A model generated the notes under the pieces. The model searched no databases. It was not told the origin of the DNA and saw only the letters and a list, made by a program, of their open reading frames with translations. Both the position numbers and the translations under genes were made by a program. A DNA stretch of 58,976 nucleotides from Candidatus Staskawiczbacteria bacterium RIFOXYB1_FULL_38_37. GTDB taxonomy: Bacteria > Patescibacteriota > Minisyncoccia > Minisyncoccales > Staskawiczbacteraceae. Positions within the stretch are counted from its first letter, which is position 1. Each line of letters opens with the position of its first letter. Shown here one piece after another: positions 1 to 8,933 of this stretch. The stretch covers positions 1 to 58,976 of the forward strand of contig MHPK01000006.1 of assembly GCA_001822075.1 (NCBI GenBank), read 5' to 3'.

Positions 1-115
1 AAATCAATATTTAAATTATTACAATAACGAAAGGCTGCATCTCGGAATTAATTTTAAAACACCCGTCGAGTGCGTCCAAGCTATTGGTTAGAAAGCGCAC
101 CTAGCGGCGGGGAAA

Positions 116-149
116 AAACTCAAAAGCCCCCGCCGAAGGCGGGGGCTTC
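116..149 (-). terminator. Rho-independent terminator of the metallopeptidase gene
   Basis: Read on the minus strand, a GC-rich hairpin (GCCCCCGCC / GGCGGGGGC with a TTCG loop) is followed by TTTTGAGTTTTTT, about 25 nt after the stop of the gene at 175. The arms belong to the CCGCC-GGCGG palindrome family seen all over this window. A second hairpin (ATCGCTCA / TGAGCGAT) lies at 151-174 between stop and terminator. Bases 1-115 show no gene I can support. Confidence 0.75.
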
Positions 150-174
150 AATCGCTCAAACAGGTCTGAGCGAT

Positions 175-549
175 TCATTTTTTTTGGCGGGTTTGTTCGG
201 CTTGGCGGACCTGTTTTTCGTCCATGCCGAAGTGATGGGCTATTTCGTGCCAAACCGTATCTTTGACAGCCCTTTTAATGTCTTCTGGATTTGAAAAAAC
301 TTGTTCCATTGGATTTTTAAATATAGTTATTTTGTCGGGCAAAACCTGACCGTACGATTCCCTTTTTGTTTGAGGCACGCCCTCATATAAACCAAAAAGA
401 AATCCGCCTTTCATGCGCAGTTTTTCTATTTGATAAAGCGAAGGGTCGTCTTCAATAACAATTTCCACATTTTTTAATTTTTGCAGAAATCTTTCGTCAA
501 TTGCATCGATCCCCTGTTTTACTAATTGCTCAAATTCTTCGTGGTTCAT
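175..549 (-). CDS. Zincin-like metallopeptidase family protein
   Basis: A 124-aa protein with a zinc-protease HExxH motif (HEIAHHFGMDE, residues 101-111) near its C-terminus, preceded by a short alpha/beta region. Size and motif placement match the small 'metallopeptidase family protein' group (PF06262-like). The likely role is a cytoplasmic zinc hydrolase; the substrate is unknown for the family. There is no signal peptide. The ATG at 549 is preceded by a palindromic GCGATGCTAATATACTAAT element (552-575) rather than a Shine-Dalgarno site. It has its own terminator (116-149). Family assignment is firm; function is not known. Confidence 0.8.
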   Translation of the reverse strand: MNHEEFEQLVKQGIDAIDERFLQKLKNVEIVIEDDPSLYQIEKLRMKGGFLFGLYEGVPQTKRESYGQVLPDKITIFKNPMEQVFSNPEDIKRAVKDTVWHEIAHHFGMDEKQVRQAEQTRQKK

Positions 550-579
550 AGCGCGATGCTAATATACTAATACTATACG

Positions 580-609
580 TAAAAAGACGTTTTTTCAACG
601 TCTTTTTGT
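580..609 (-). terminator. Rho-independent terminator of the large surface protein gene
   Basis: AAAAAGACGT and ACGTCTTTTT arms flank a TTTTTCA loop (plus-strand view). A-rich and T-rich flanks make it usable in both directions. It lies 9-38 nt past the stop of the 1389-aa surface protein gene. Confidence 0.7.
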
Positions 610-617
610 TTCAATTT

Positions 618-3600
618 TTAAATATTTTCTGTTTTTCTAATTTGCGAAATTCTTTGGATGAGCTCTTTTTCTGCTCTGTAAACCCTTCTTCTCTTTTTGC
701 TGTTATCAACCCATTTTTCAACTCCCAAAAACATTCCAGACCTCAACATCATAATTCCCGCTAAAGCTGCCAGCAATGGCAAAAAGAATGAATCCAACCA
801 AATGTTATTAGTCAAACCAGTGGAAATTGAGCTGGCTCCATATACAGCTGTTCTTGTTACAATTACAGACGCACTATTTGTTGGGTTATAACCTGAATTT
901 GAGCTTGTAGCAGAAACACTATTGGTTAAGGTTGTGGTTCCGTAAGAAAAATTCTGAGATGAAGCAACCTGTGTTTGGTAAGTAATTGTTATTGTCTGGC
1001 CTGAAGGAATTGTGCCCAAATTTATTCCAGAAGTGATGTCTCCTGAATATGAGTTCGGGTTGTAGCTATAGTTGTAATTGGAAGCTCCTGACACAACAAG
1101 CTGGTCTTTGTAAATAAGGTTGTTTGCCAGATAATCTCTTACCACAACATTTTGCGCATCCTGATTTCCGGTTGCTTGTATTGTGACCAAAAACATTAAA
1201 GTATCAGATGGATTTGCATAAATTGTATTTGAAAATCCTGAGCCTCCAGATGTCAAATTTCTGCCGGTCTTTGTGATTGTGAGCAAATTCCCTGCAGGTC
1301 CCCCTGTGTAAAAGGTCATATCCTGGCCATAAACTATTTGGCCGTCGTTAGACTGGGCAACAGCTCTAAAGTGGTATGTGGTATTGTTGTTTAAGTTAGC
1401 AATATTTTGGCTGAAAGTGCCAGAAGAATTTTTTAGATTATGTGTTGTTTCGTTTCCATAGCTGGTGCTTGTTCCCCACTGAAACCAAACATAAACATTG
1501 TTGTAGCTATTGTAGCTGTCGTATCCATACACATAACCGTTTAAAGTAGCTTGGTTGTTGTATACATTTGTTGCAGAATTTGTCTGCACACTTACATTAT
1601 TTTGCTGGTTAATATTTACAGAGCAAGATGCGCTGTCGGTTTGGGAACCTGAAGTAACATTAACTGTGGCTGTCTGGTTTCCTGATCCTGAAAAAGAATT
1701 TGTGCAAGTTTGCGAGCTTCCGCTGCAGGCTCCAGACCATGAGTATGTATAGTTTCCTGTGCCCCCTGTGGTTGAAGATATAAAGCTGACGGACTGGTTT
1801 GAGTTAGCCGGGTTTGGAGAGGCATAGCAAGAAACATTTAAATCGTTTTGAGTTGTACAGCTTCCGTTATTACATGTCTGGTTGCCAGAGCAAGTAGTTT
1901 TTAACTGAGATGAAGAAGAATCAGAACAATATGAATTGACAGCTCCCGGATTATGGCAGGTATATGTTCTGTAATTTTGGTATACATTGTTTGACTGGCA
2001 GAACGGGTCTCCAATATATCCGTTGCTTCCGCAGTCAGAGTTTGTGTCGCAGGCAATGCTTTGAGTTGCGCAACTGCCGTTAGAACATGTCTGGCTAGCT
2101 GTGCAGTCTGTAATCAACTGGTCGTTTGTTGAACTTGAACAGCTTGCCGAAGCTGTTCCCGGATTGTTGCAGATATATGTTCTGTATGTTTTGTAAACAT
2201 CTCCTGATTTGCAAAAAGCATCTCCAATATATCCGTTGCTTCCGCAGTCAGAGTTTGTGTCGCAGGCAATGCTTACATTGTGGCACTGGCCGCTGCTGCA
2301 TGTTTGGTTGGCTGTGCAGTCTGTAATCAACTGGTCGTTTGTTGAACTTGAACAGCTTGCTGAAGCTGTGCCGGGGTTGTTGCAGGTGTATGACTTATAA
2401 ATTTGATAAACATCTCCAAATTTACAATAAGGAGATCCAAAATATCCATTAGTTCCGCAGTCTGAGTTGGCGCTGCAAACAATATTGATATTATGACAAT
2501 TGCCGTTAGAACATGTCTGGTTGGCTGTGCAGGTATTTTTTAATTGAGCCTGTGTGGAATTAGTACAGCTTGCGTTGGCTGTGCCGGGATTTAAGCAAGT
2601 GTATGTTTTGTAGTTTTGGTATACATTTCCTAACTGGCAAAATGGGTTGCCTGTAAATCCGTTGGTTCCGCAGTCAGAATTTTGGTTGCAGGCAATAACA
2701 ATGTTGTGGCAGGCGCCAGAAGAACATGTTTGGTTGCCCGAGCAAGTTTGCGTTAACTGAGAAAGGCTTGAGTTAGAACAATAACTCTGGGTTGTGCCAG
2801 GATTATTGCAGGTATGGGTAATATAATTTTTATAAACAGAATTGCCCTGGCAGAAAGGAGAGCCAATGTATCCGTTTGCCCCGCATTCGGAGTTATTATT
2901 GCAGGCAATGCTTTGAGTTGTGCAGCTGCCGTTTGTGCAAGTCTGGTTTGGAGAACATGTTTTAACTAACTGAGGAGTATAAGAGCCTGAGCAATAGCTT
3001 TGGTTAGTGCCCGGATTGTTACAGGAATATGTAATAAAATTTTTATAAACAGAGTTTCCCTGGCAAAAAGCGTTTCCTGTAAGGCCATTCGTTCCGCAAT
3101 CAGAATTTGACCCGCAAGCAATATTTAAACTTACACAGCTTCCATTATTACAGGTTTGGTTTGTTCCGCATGCTTTAGTTAACTGCGCTGTTGTGGAATT
3201 TGAACAAAAACTTTCGGCAGTTCCGGGTTTGTTGCACGCATAAGTTGTAAAATTTCTGAAAACATTTCCGTCCTGGCAGAAAGCGTTTCCCGTAAACCCG
3301 TTGGTTCCGCAGTTTGCGTCAGTATTGCAAGCAACAGTAATTGTTGCGCAATCACCATCTGAGCAAGTTTGATTTTGAGAACAGGTCTGTTGCAATTTTG
3401 GAAGACTTGAGTCGGAACAATAGCTCTGGCTGGTTCCGGGTTTGTTGCATTTGTGAGTGATATAGTTTTTGTAAACTGAATTGCCCTGGCAGAAAGCGTC
3501 GCCAACGTATCCGTTGGTTCCGCAGTCGGAATTTTTGCTGCATGTAATGTGTATGTTTTCACATATTCCGTTATTGCAAGTCTGGTTTGCGCCGCAAGAA

Positions 3601-4787
3601 TGCTGCAACTGAGGCACAATATTGCTGGTACAGCTTGAGTTTACGGTTCCTGGATTAAAACAGGTATAAATTTTGTAATTTTTGTAAACGGAATTATCGT
3701 TAGTATTGCAAAATGGTTCTCCGGTGTATCCGTTTGTTCCGCAATCTGTATTAGAACTGCAGGCGATGTTAACGCACTGGCCGTTTTGGCAAGTTTTTCC
3801 GAAAGCGCAGGTTGCATAATATTTTTCAGTTGTTTTATTACTGCAATATGCATTAGCTGTGCCTGGGTTGTTGCAGGTGTAGGTTTTATAGTTTTTGTAA
3901 ACATAGTTGCCCTGGCAAACGGAACCTCCTGTCCATCCATCTGTTCCGCAGTCAGAATTTTGGTTGCAGGCAATGTTTATATTTTGACAGTTGCCGTTAG
4001 AGCAAGTTTGGTTTTGAGAGCAGGTTTGTTGCAACTGAGCTTGTGTTGAGTTAAAACAACTGGCCGAGGCTGTGCCGGGATTTAAGCAAGTATATGTTTT
4101 ATAGTTTTTGTAAACTGAATTGCCTTGGCAGAACGGGTCGCCAACATATCCATTGGCGCCGCAGTCTGAATTGGTGTTACAGGCAATGTTTACGCACTGG
4201 CCGTCAGAACATGTTTTACTCTCACCACATTGCTGGTATATATCTTCTTTCTCATTGCAAGAATTATACCAGTAAACAGAATTTCCTTCGCACTTTTTGT
4301 ATGCGTGAGACGTACAAGCAGGCTGGGCCGTAACAGTAAAAACAATATCGTTGTAGTCGTGGTCTCCGCCATGGCCCAAATCCTCAAAACTTACTCTCCA
4401 TTGATTCTGGCCTATGTTTGAAATAATAGCATGCACTGTGTTGTCGCTGTTTCTTGAAGCAGGCCCCGTATACCATGTGCGCCCGACTCCGCTTACTATA
4501 TAAAAAATAAGCTCTGTGTTCTTTTGGAACTGGCCTAAGGTAAATTGGGTTCCATACTGAGTAGTCTCGCCGTATCCTAACAAACGTTGCTGGGGGCTGC
4601 TTAACCCAAACGCATCGTTAAAATCTGCCGACGAAGACTCAAATTGAACTGTCACGTTGCTGTTTTGTGAAAGTATAATTGTGCCCCCATCTTCAGCTAT
4701 TACGAGACTTGGATTTAATAATAACGCAAGCAAAACTAACGTTGAAAGCGATGTGCCTGCGATTGTTAATTTGAGTGCTTTTTTCAT
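618..4787 (-). CDS. Giant Cys-rich repeat surface protein (DUF4114, 11 Cys repeats, PKD/Fn3-like, DUF11, C-terminal anchor)
   Basis: A 1389-aa envelope protein. Residues 1-31 form a signal peptide. Residues about 45-155 resemble DUF4114 (ends in DHDYNDIVFTV). A half repeat (157-200) leads into eleven repeats of about 71 residues (200-980). Each follows the plan C-x5-DCGTNGY-x-G-x-FC, VYKNY-x-TYTCNNPGT, SxC, QLxxTC, NQTCxNGxC, so eight to nine cysteines recur with fixed spacing, suggesting disulfide-bonded modules. Then come a PKD-like domain (about 985-1065), an Fn3-like domain (about 1068-1165), a DUF11 domain (about 1170-1300) and one membrane helix (1330-1354) with a strongly basic cytoplasmic tail. 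Probably a long fibre-like surface protein for adhesion or host contact (inference). A sortase and a CAP protein lie immediately upstream, but no LPxTG-like signal is visible. Asn/Ser/Thr-rich throughout. Confidence 0.8.
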   Translation of the reverse strand: MKKALKLTIAGTSLSTLVLLALLLNPSLVIAEDGGTIILSQNSNVTVQFESSSADFNDAFGLSSPQQRLLGYGETTQYGTQFTLGQFQKNTELIFYIVSGVGRTWYTGPASRNSDNTVHAIISNIGQNQWRVSFEDLGHGGDHDYNDIVFTVTAQPACTSHAYKKCEGNSVYWYNSCNEKEDIYQQCGESKTCSDGQCVNIACNTNSDCGANGYVGDPFCQGNSVYKNYKTYTCLNPGTASASCFNSTQAQLQQTCSQNQTCSNGNCQNINIACNQNSDCGTDGWTGGSVCQGNYVYKNYKTYTCNNPGTANAYCSNKTTEKYYATCAFGKTCQNGQCVNIACSSNTDCGTNGYTGEPFCNTNDNSVYKNYKIYTCFNPGTVNSSCTSNIVPQLQHSCGANQTCNNGICENIHITCSKNSDCGTNGYVGDAFCQGNSVYKNYITHKCNKPGTSQSYCSDSSLPKLQQTCSQNQTCSDGDCATITVACNTDANCGTNGFTGNAFCQDGNVFRNFTTYACNKPGTAESFCSNSTTAQLTKACGTNQTCNNGSCVSLNIACGSNSDCGTNGLTGNAFCQGNSVYKNFITYSCNNPGTNQSYCSGSYTPQLVKTCSPNQTCTNGSCTTQSIACNNNSECGANGYIGSPFCQGNSVYKNYITHTCNNPGTTQSYCSNSSLSQLTQTCSGNQTCSSGACHNIVIACNQNSDCGTNGFTGNPFCQLGNVYQNYKTYTCLNPGTANASCTNSTQAQLKNTCTANQTCSNGNCHNINIVCSANSDCGTNGYFGSPYCKFGDVYQIYKSYTCNNPGTASASCSSSTNDQLITDCTANQTCSSGQCHNVSIACDTNSDCGSNGYIGDAFCKSGDVYKTYRTYICNNPGTASASCSSSTNDQLITDCTASQTCSNGSCATQSIACDTNSDCGSNGYIGDPFCQSNNVYQNYRTYTCHNPGAVNSYCSDSSSSQLKTTCSGNQTCNNGSCTTQNDLNVSCYASPNPANSNQSVSFISSTTGGTGNYTYSWSGACSGSSQTCTNSFSGSGNQTATVNVTSGSQTDSASCSVNINQQNNVSVQTNSATNVYNNQATLNGYVYGYDSYNSYNNVYVWFQWGTSTSYGNETTHNLKNSSGTFSQNIANLNNNTTYHFRAVAQSNDGQIVYGQDMTFYTGGPAGNLLTITKTGRNLTSGGSGFSNTIYANPSDTLMFLVTIQATGNQDAQNVVVRDYLANNLIYKDQLVVSGASNYNYSYNPNSYSGDITSGINLGTIPSGQTITITYQTQVASSQNFSYGTTTLTNSVSATSSNSGYNPTNSASVIVTRTAVYGASSISTGLTNNIWLDSFFLPLLAALAGIMMLRSGMFLGVEKWVDNSKKRRRVYRAEKELIQRISQIRKTENI

Positions 4788-4864
4788 AATAGTAAAATTT
4801 ATTTTAATGGCCTATGCTATCATAGGCATATTGTTTTGTCAAATTTTTTTCTAGGTTTCTTTTT

Positions 4865-5542
4865 TTAGGTTTCCAACTCAGCCCGAACCACAATTCTTTG
4901 ATAGTCTTTGCCCGGAGGCCAGCAACTTATCAAGCTTAATGTGTTGCTGTTTGAATTTGCTGCGCCAGATGAAACATTTTCCCCCCTTGCAATGATAGTT
5001 TTTTGTTTCACCGCGTAAGTATATTGCTTATTGTTTAAGCTAATTAAAACTTTGTCTCCATGATTCAAGTCGCCCAAGTCGCTAAAAACCCAGTCATGCT
5101 TTATTTTGGGCCAGCCTTCGGGAGCCGAGTGCCCAAGAATTACCATTTGGCCTATTTGCCCCGGATATACAGAGCCGGGATAAAAAACAACTCCGCCGTC
5201 TAAATCTTGCATTATAATTTTGGTGTCTGAGCTTTGAGAAAAAATTATGGGAACTGAAATTCCAAGCTTTGGGATTTCCAGTGTGTTTTGTTTTTCAGTG
5301 TATGTTGTTTTAACTTGTTCAACTGCTTGCCCGGCATTCTGGCTGTGATTGGGATAAAAATAAATATCATTAATTGATGATGCGTCTATTGTGGGATATG
5401 GATTAAAAAAATCGCTCACTAAGCCAGAAACTGCTCTGTAATTAAAAATCCATGAAACATCATTCCAGTTTATAACAAAAAAGCTTGCAAGATATATAAA
5501 AGCTATAATCTTTGCTGTTTTAATAAGCTGTTTTTTGTTCAT
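4865..5542 (-). CDS. Sortase family transpeptidase
   Basis: A 225-aa membrane-anchored sortase. The N-terminal helix (about 8-26) anchors it outside the membrane. The catalytic domain (about 85-225) carries His138 in VILGHSAP, Cys207 in TLSLISCWPP and Arg216 in DYQRIVV, the His-Cys-Arg triad of sortases. TLxxC with a Pro-rich follow-on resembles class D/E or archaeal-type enzymes more than SrtA. Sortases cleave a C-terminal sorting motif and join the protein to another substrate. It lies between a CAP protein and the giant surface protein, which is the natural candidate client although it lacks a canonical LPxTG. Confidence 0.88.
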   Translation of the reverse strand: MNKKQLIKTAKIIAFIYLASFFVINWNDVSWIFNYRAVSGLVSDFFNPYPTIDASSINDIYFYPNHSQNAGQAVEQVKTTYTEKQNTLEIPKLGISVPIIFSQSSDTKIIMQDLDGGVVFYPGSVYPGQIGQMVILGHSAPEGWPKIKHDWVFSDLGDLNHGDKVLISLNNKQYTYAVKQKTIIARGENVSSGAANSNSNTLSLISCWPPGKDYQRIVVRAELET

Positions 5543-5560
5543 GTTTATAGAAACGGAATC

Positions 5561-6529
5561 TTAAATTATTATTTGATGCGAGACAGCAAGAATTAACAAG
5601 TTTTTGTTTAAAAACGCGGCAAAAGCTAATAGAATTAACATGATAAGCGACCGAAAAGCAATTTTTTTATCTAAAACCGAAACATTAAATAAAAGAATAA
5701 AGAGTAAAATTCCTGTTATAATTAATAGGCTTCCATAAATAACTTGCTGCACGAGCACATTATAACTATAAAAAATAAAATTTAAAATCCTTGAACGCAA
5801 ATCGTTGTTGCCTGAGTTATTTAAGGGCGCTAAATAATTAAAAATTGTAGATTCTGGTAAAACTATTTTATCATACATCGGAGATTTGTCTAATGAGAGC
5901 TGTTCGTTCTCTATAATTTCTGGCGGTAAAGCTTGCTCAGTTTTCTGTTCTATATTGCTGTATTTTTGAACTGGAATTTGTTCTAGAAGTTCTGAGCCAA
6001 AAAGCTGGACAACTACAATAGCATTATTGGTACCGAATCCCGTCAAAACAGCTGTTCCTACCTCTTTATAATTTTTGTTTAGCATATTTTCCCTGTGCGA
6101 GGGCGAATTAAGCCAGGCGTTAAAAGCTTCACCTGAGTCATAAAACCCAATAGCTAAATTTTCACCTGCATATTTATATTTATATCCTGACTGCAAAAAC
6201 CAATACCATGGCGTCAAGCCGCGGGGGCTGGTATGCGAAAAATACTGTTTTTGAACCATGTCTTCAGCTTTCATTTCAGCTGCCTGGTCCAATCTCCAGT
6301 TTTCTGACAAAGGCTGTAAGCCATATGAGCTTCTAGTTTGGTTAAGTATGGCAACAAGGTCTGTTTTTGTTATGTCGGCGATAAATAAATTACTGGGAAA
6401 ATTAATAAAAACCAAAGACGATAATATCTTAAAAGCTAACAAGCAAATAACAAAATAAAGCAATGCCTTGCTTTGTAAAATAGTAACAAAAACAGCAGTA
6501 AGATTATCCTTTTTAAGAAAATAGTTCAT
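5561..6529 (-). CDS. CAP (SCP/PR1) domain membrane protein
   Basis: A 322-aa protein with an N-terminal membrane helix (about 22-43), an extracytoplasmic CAP domain (about 58-185) and two C-terminal membrane helices (about 255-320). CAP hallmarks are visible: LNQTRSSYGLQPL, the HTSPRGLTPWYWF block with its histidine, and AWLNSPSHRENML with the second histidine, followed by a GTAVLTGFG strand. Bacterial CAP proteins are extracytoplasmic, with poorly known activity, often in adhesion or wall contexts. Membrane anchoring at both ends is unusual for the family. Gene order places it with the sortase and surface protein. Confidence 0.85.
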   Translation of the reverse strand: MNYFLKKDNLTAVFVTILQSKALLYFVICLLAFKILSSLVFINFPSNLFIADITKTDLVAILNQTRSSYGLQPLSENWRLDQAAEMKAEDMVQKQYFSHTSPRGLTPWYWFLQSGYKYKYAGENLAIGFYDSGEAFNAWLNSPSHRENMLNKNYKEVGTAVLTGFGTNNAIVVVQLFGSELLEQIPVQKYSNIEQKTEQALPPEIIENEQLSLDKSPMYDKIVLPESTIFNYLAPLNNSGNNDLRSRILNFIFYSYNVLVQQVIYGSLLIITGILLFILLFNVSVLDKKIAFRSLIMLILLAFAAFLNKNLLILAVSHQIII

Positions 6530-6573
6530 AAGTATCTTTAGTTGTGATTATATAATATATATAATTTTTTGTC

Positions 6574-6598
6574 AAAAAAAATGGCCTTTTGAGGCCAT
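6574..6598 (-). terminator. Terminator of the serS-ftsQ operon
   Basis: On the minus strand the stem ATGGCCT / AGGCCAT, with a CAAA-type loop, is followed by an uninterrupted run of T. It sits 21-45 nt after the ftsQ stop and closes the operon that begins near 13.9 kb. Confidence 0.85.
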
Positions 6599-6618
6599 GG
6601 TTTTAAACTTTTTAAAAA

Positions 6619-7437
6619 TTATTTATAATATGCCCTTTCAAATCTTAAATCTATGTATTGTAAATTTTTTCGCTCGTCTAAATTAATTTTACCTGCAAGC
6701 AACAAATTTAATTTTGTAATTTGCAAATCAACATCAGAATTTTCGCTTAAATTCAAAAAAATCTGCCAGCTTTCTCCAGTTTTTATATCCAGCCTTTCAG
6801 AACTTGAAATAACAGCTTCATTTACATCTACTTGAAACTTGTCTGCAAGGTTTTTTTTAACCTTTAAAACGGCCCCCATGATGTTTTTTCCAACAGCTTC
6901 TTGACCCTCATAATTTTGAGCGCTGCTTGTCAACTGGGTTATGAATGTCATATTGCTTGGTAAGTCCTGCAATCTTTCAAAAATTATGCCTGATTCGTCG
7001 ATATAAAAACAACCTTCGTTGTTCTGGCTGCAATATACAGCAACAGGCTGCCTTTCTTTTATTTCAACAGCTATAGAGTCTGGAAAGTTTTTCTTTATTT
7101 TAAGGCTTTCAGCTTCCGGAAAATCTTCTAAAACCTGCTTTTGAATATTTTTTAAGCTGGCTAAAAAAATGCTTTCAGAAGTTACGTTAAAATTTAAAAA
7201 CTTAATAAGCTTTTTGTTTGTTTCCTTCAAAACTATATTTTTAATATCATTGGTTTCTATTTTTTGGGTTCCTGAAATAATTATGTTCTTTATTTGGAAT
7301 TTATCAAAAAATAACAAAAAGTAAAGAACAGCTGCAATCAAAACCAAAAGCAAAATAGAATACCAAAAAACAGGCGCCTTCAGCAATGACTTTTTCGGCT
7401 TTATTTTTCTTTTAATATGCCCCTTTCTGTAAGACAT
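6619..7437 (-). CDS. ftsQ: FtsQ-type POTRA cell-division protein
   Basis: 272 aa: a basic cytoplasmic N-terminus (residues 1-22), one membrane helix (about 25-45), a POTRA domain (about 48-118, opening FQIKNIIISGTQKIETNDI) and an extracytoplasmic beta domain. This is the FtsQ/DivIB layout; the protein bridges division proteins at the septum. Last gene of the operon: it starts 3 nt after the femX-like stop and is followed by a strong terminator. No Shine-Dalgarno site is visible, as for other core genes here. Sequence is diverged, so the domain order carries the call. Confidence 0.82.
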   Translation of the reverse strand: MSYRKGHIKRKIKPKKSLLKAPVFWYSILLLVLIAAVLYFLLFFDKFQIKNIIISGTQKIETNDIKNIVLKETNKKLIKFLNFNVTSESIFLASLKNIQKQVLEDFPEAESLKIKKNFPDSIAVEIKERQPVAVYCSQNNEGCFYIDESGIIFERLQDLPSNMTFITQLTSSAQNYEGQEAVGKNIMGAVLKVKKNLADKFQVDVNEAVISSSERLDIKTGESWQIFLNLSENSDVDLQITKLNLLLAGKINLDERKNLQYIDLRFERAYYK

Positions 7438-7440
7438 GGT

Positions 7441-8478
7441 TCACAGCTTCCTTTTAAATTTACGTATTTTTTCTATTATATAATTTATCCAGTATTTATT
7501 AGAAATTATAAAATCCTGAGTTTTTGCATATTCTTTTTTGTATCCGCCAAAGCCCATCTTAAAAAGCGTGGGGCCTGCCCATGGATGTTTTGGAAATTTT
7601 TCAGGGTCGGTAAATCCCCAAAAATCATAAATTTTACACCCTCTTTTTTTTGCTTCTTTTATCGCCTCCCATTGGATAAGATAAGGTATTGACAATTTTG
7701 AAAATTTGCCCAAAGAAGCTGCCTGATGGTAAAAAGCGATTTCAGACCAAAAGATAATCATAGCTCCCGCCACAGTTTCCCCGTTATGCTTTCCGAACAA
7801 AAGCAAAACCTGGCCGTCTCTTAAAAAAATTTCAAATTCTTTTTCGATAAGCTCTTCTGAAAAAGGAACGAACCCTTGCCTTCTTGAAACCTCTTTATTG
7901 AGTTTTTGGTAAATATCAATGTCTTTTAGGTCGGCGCTTTTTACAATTTTAACATCTTCATTTTCTGCAACCTTTTTTATTAGATAGCGCGTTGTTTTTC
8001 TCATGTTTTTTAAAAGCTCATCTTCTGGAAGAAACAAATCTAATTTCCAGGTTGCCTCATAAGAGCTGGCGGGCATTGGAGACTCTCTAAATTTTAAGTC
8101 TTCAAAAATAGTTTGATTTTCCTTATTTAATTCAAAAAGCGAAGATATTCTTATAAAACTGGCTTTTTCCTGATTTGCAACATTATTTAAGTGCAATAAA
8201 ATAAGTTCTAAAATTTCTTTTTTATCTTTATAGCTCAGTCCGTTTAAAATCACGGGGCCATGGGGAATAAACAAAAAGGCGCCTCTTTTAGCTAAAATTT
8301 TAAGCGCTAAAACAACGCCAATAATTTTTTCATTGTTGTAAATTCCCATCCGCCAAATTTTATTTTTCATTGCCAAATTAAATTCGCCCCAGTTCCATGA
8401 CTGTAAAAAAGTTTTTTCTGCGCAGTTATGCAAAAACTCTTCCCATTCTTCTTTGTTATTAATTTCTTTAATTTGCAT
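7441..8478 (-). CDS. FemA/FemB/FemX-like peptidoglycan interpeptide bridge aminoacyltransferase
   Basis: 345 aa with two GNAT-like halves, characteristic of FemABX enzymes: TFLQSWNWGEFN near the N-terminus, FLFIPHGPVI (about 67-76), RKTTRYLIKKVAE (about 160) and a C-terminal segment ending in the family-typical YDFWGFTDP and LFKMGFGGYKKEY. FemX-type proteins add amino acids from aminoacyl-tRNA to lipid II stem peptides. Operon context (MurF-like ligase, FtsQ) supports a wall role. It lies 12 nt from yjbQ and 3 nt from ftsQ. Confidence 0.85.
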   Translation of the reverse strand: MQIKEINNKEEWEEFLHNCAEKTFLQSWNWGEFNLAMKNKIWRMGIYNNEKIIGVVLALKILAKRGAFLFIPHGPVILNGLSYKDKKEILELILLHLNNVANQEKASFIRISSLFELNKENQTIFEDLKFRESPMPASSYEATWKLDLFLPEDELLKNMRKTTRYLIKKVAENEDVKIVKSADLKDIDIYQKLNKEVSRRQGFVPFSEELIEKEFEIFLRDGQVLLLFGKHNGETVAGAMIIFWSEIAFYHQAASLGKFSKLSIPYLIQWEAIKEAKKRGCKIYDFWGFTDPEKFPKHPWAGPTLFKMGFGGYKKEYAKTQDFIISNKYWINYIIEKIRKFKRKL

Positions 8479-8489
8479 TTTTATCTAAA

Positions 8490-8933
8490 TTAATTCCCTA
8501 TAATTTGCATTTGGATTTTTCTGTTTCTCGGGCTGTCCAGTTCAACCAAAAAAACTCTTTGCCATTGGCCAAGCTGGAGTTCTCCTGAAATTATATTTAA
8601 AGTAACGTTAACCAGCAAATGAATTGCCTTGCAGTGGGAATGGCCGTTTATACATTCATTATCGCATAAGTTTACATTTCTCTCAGATAAATTATCGTGT
8701 TTGTAACTTTCAGACCTGGCAGCTGTTTTTTCAATATTTTTTTTGAAATCTTCAATAAGCAAAGGTTCGTTTTCATTAACAATCAAAGCGGCTGAAGTGT
8801 GCAAAATCTGCACATTTACAAGCCCGTCTTTTATCTTGTTTTCTTTTATAAACTTCTCAATAAATTCTGTTATATCAACAAAATCAAGAGTTTCTTTTGT
8901 TTTAACATCAATTGTTTTATTTTTAATTTTCAT
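8490..8933 (-). CDS. YjbQ/UPF0047 family protein (secondary thiamine-phosphate synthase-type)
   Basis: 147 aa, the usual length of the UPF0047/YjbQ family. Conserved blocks are visible: VQILHTSAALIVNENE with the family histidine (about 44-60), the ECINGHSHCKA His/Cys cluster (about 94-104), LGQWQRVFLVELDSPR (about 121-136). Members form trimers with a bound metal and have weak thiamine-phosphate synthase activity; the physiological role is unclear. The start overlaps the stop of the upstream aminotransferase by 11 nt. Confidence 0.88.
   Translation of the reverse strand: MKIKNKTIDVKTKETLDFVDITEFIEKFIKENKIKDGLVNVQILHTSAALIVNENEPLLIEDFKKNIEKTAARSESYKHDNLSERNVNLCDNECINGHSHCKAIHLLVNVTLNIISGELQLGQWQRVFLVELDSPRNRKIQMQIIGN

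Noticed and set aside
618-1000. LPxTG-like sor
   Set aside because: 
1847-4260. Regular DNA periodicity (about 210 nt) suggesting a CRISPR or satellite array
   Set aside because: The period equals one 71-residue Cys repeat and the frame stays open throughout; it is protein-coding repetition.
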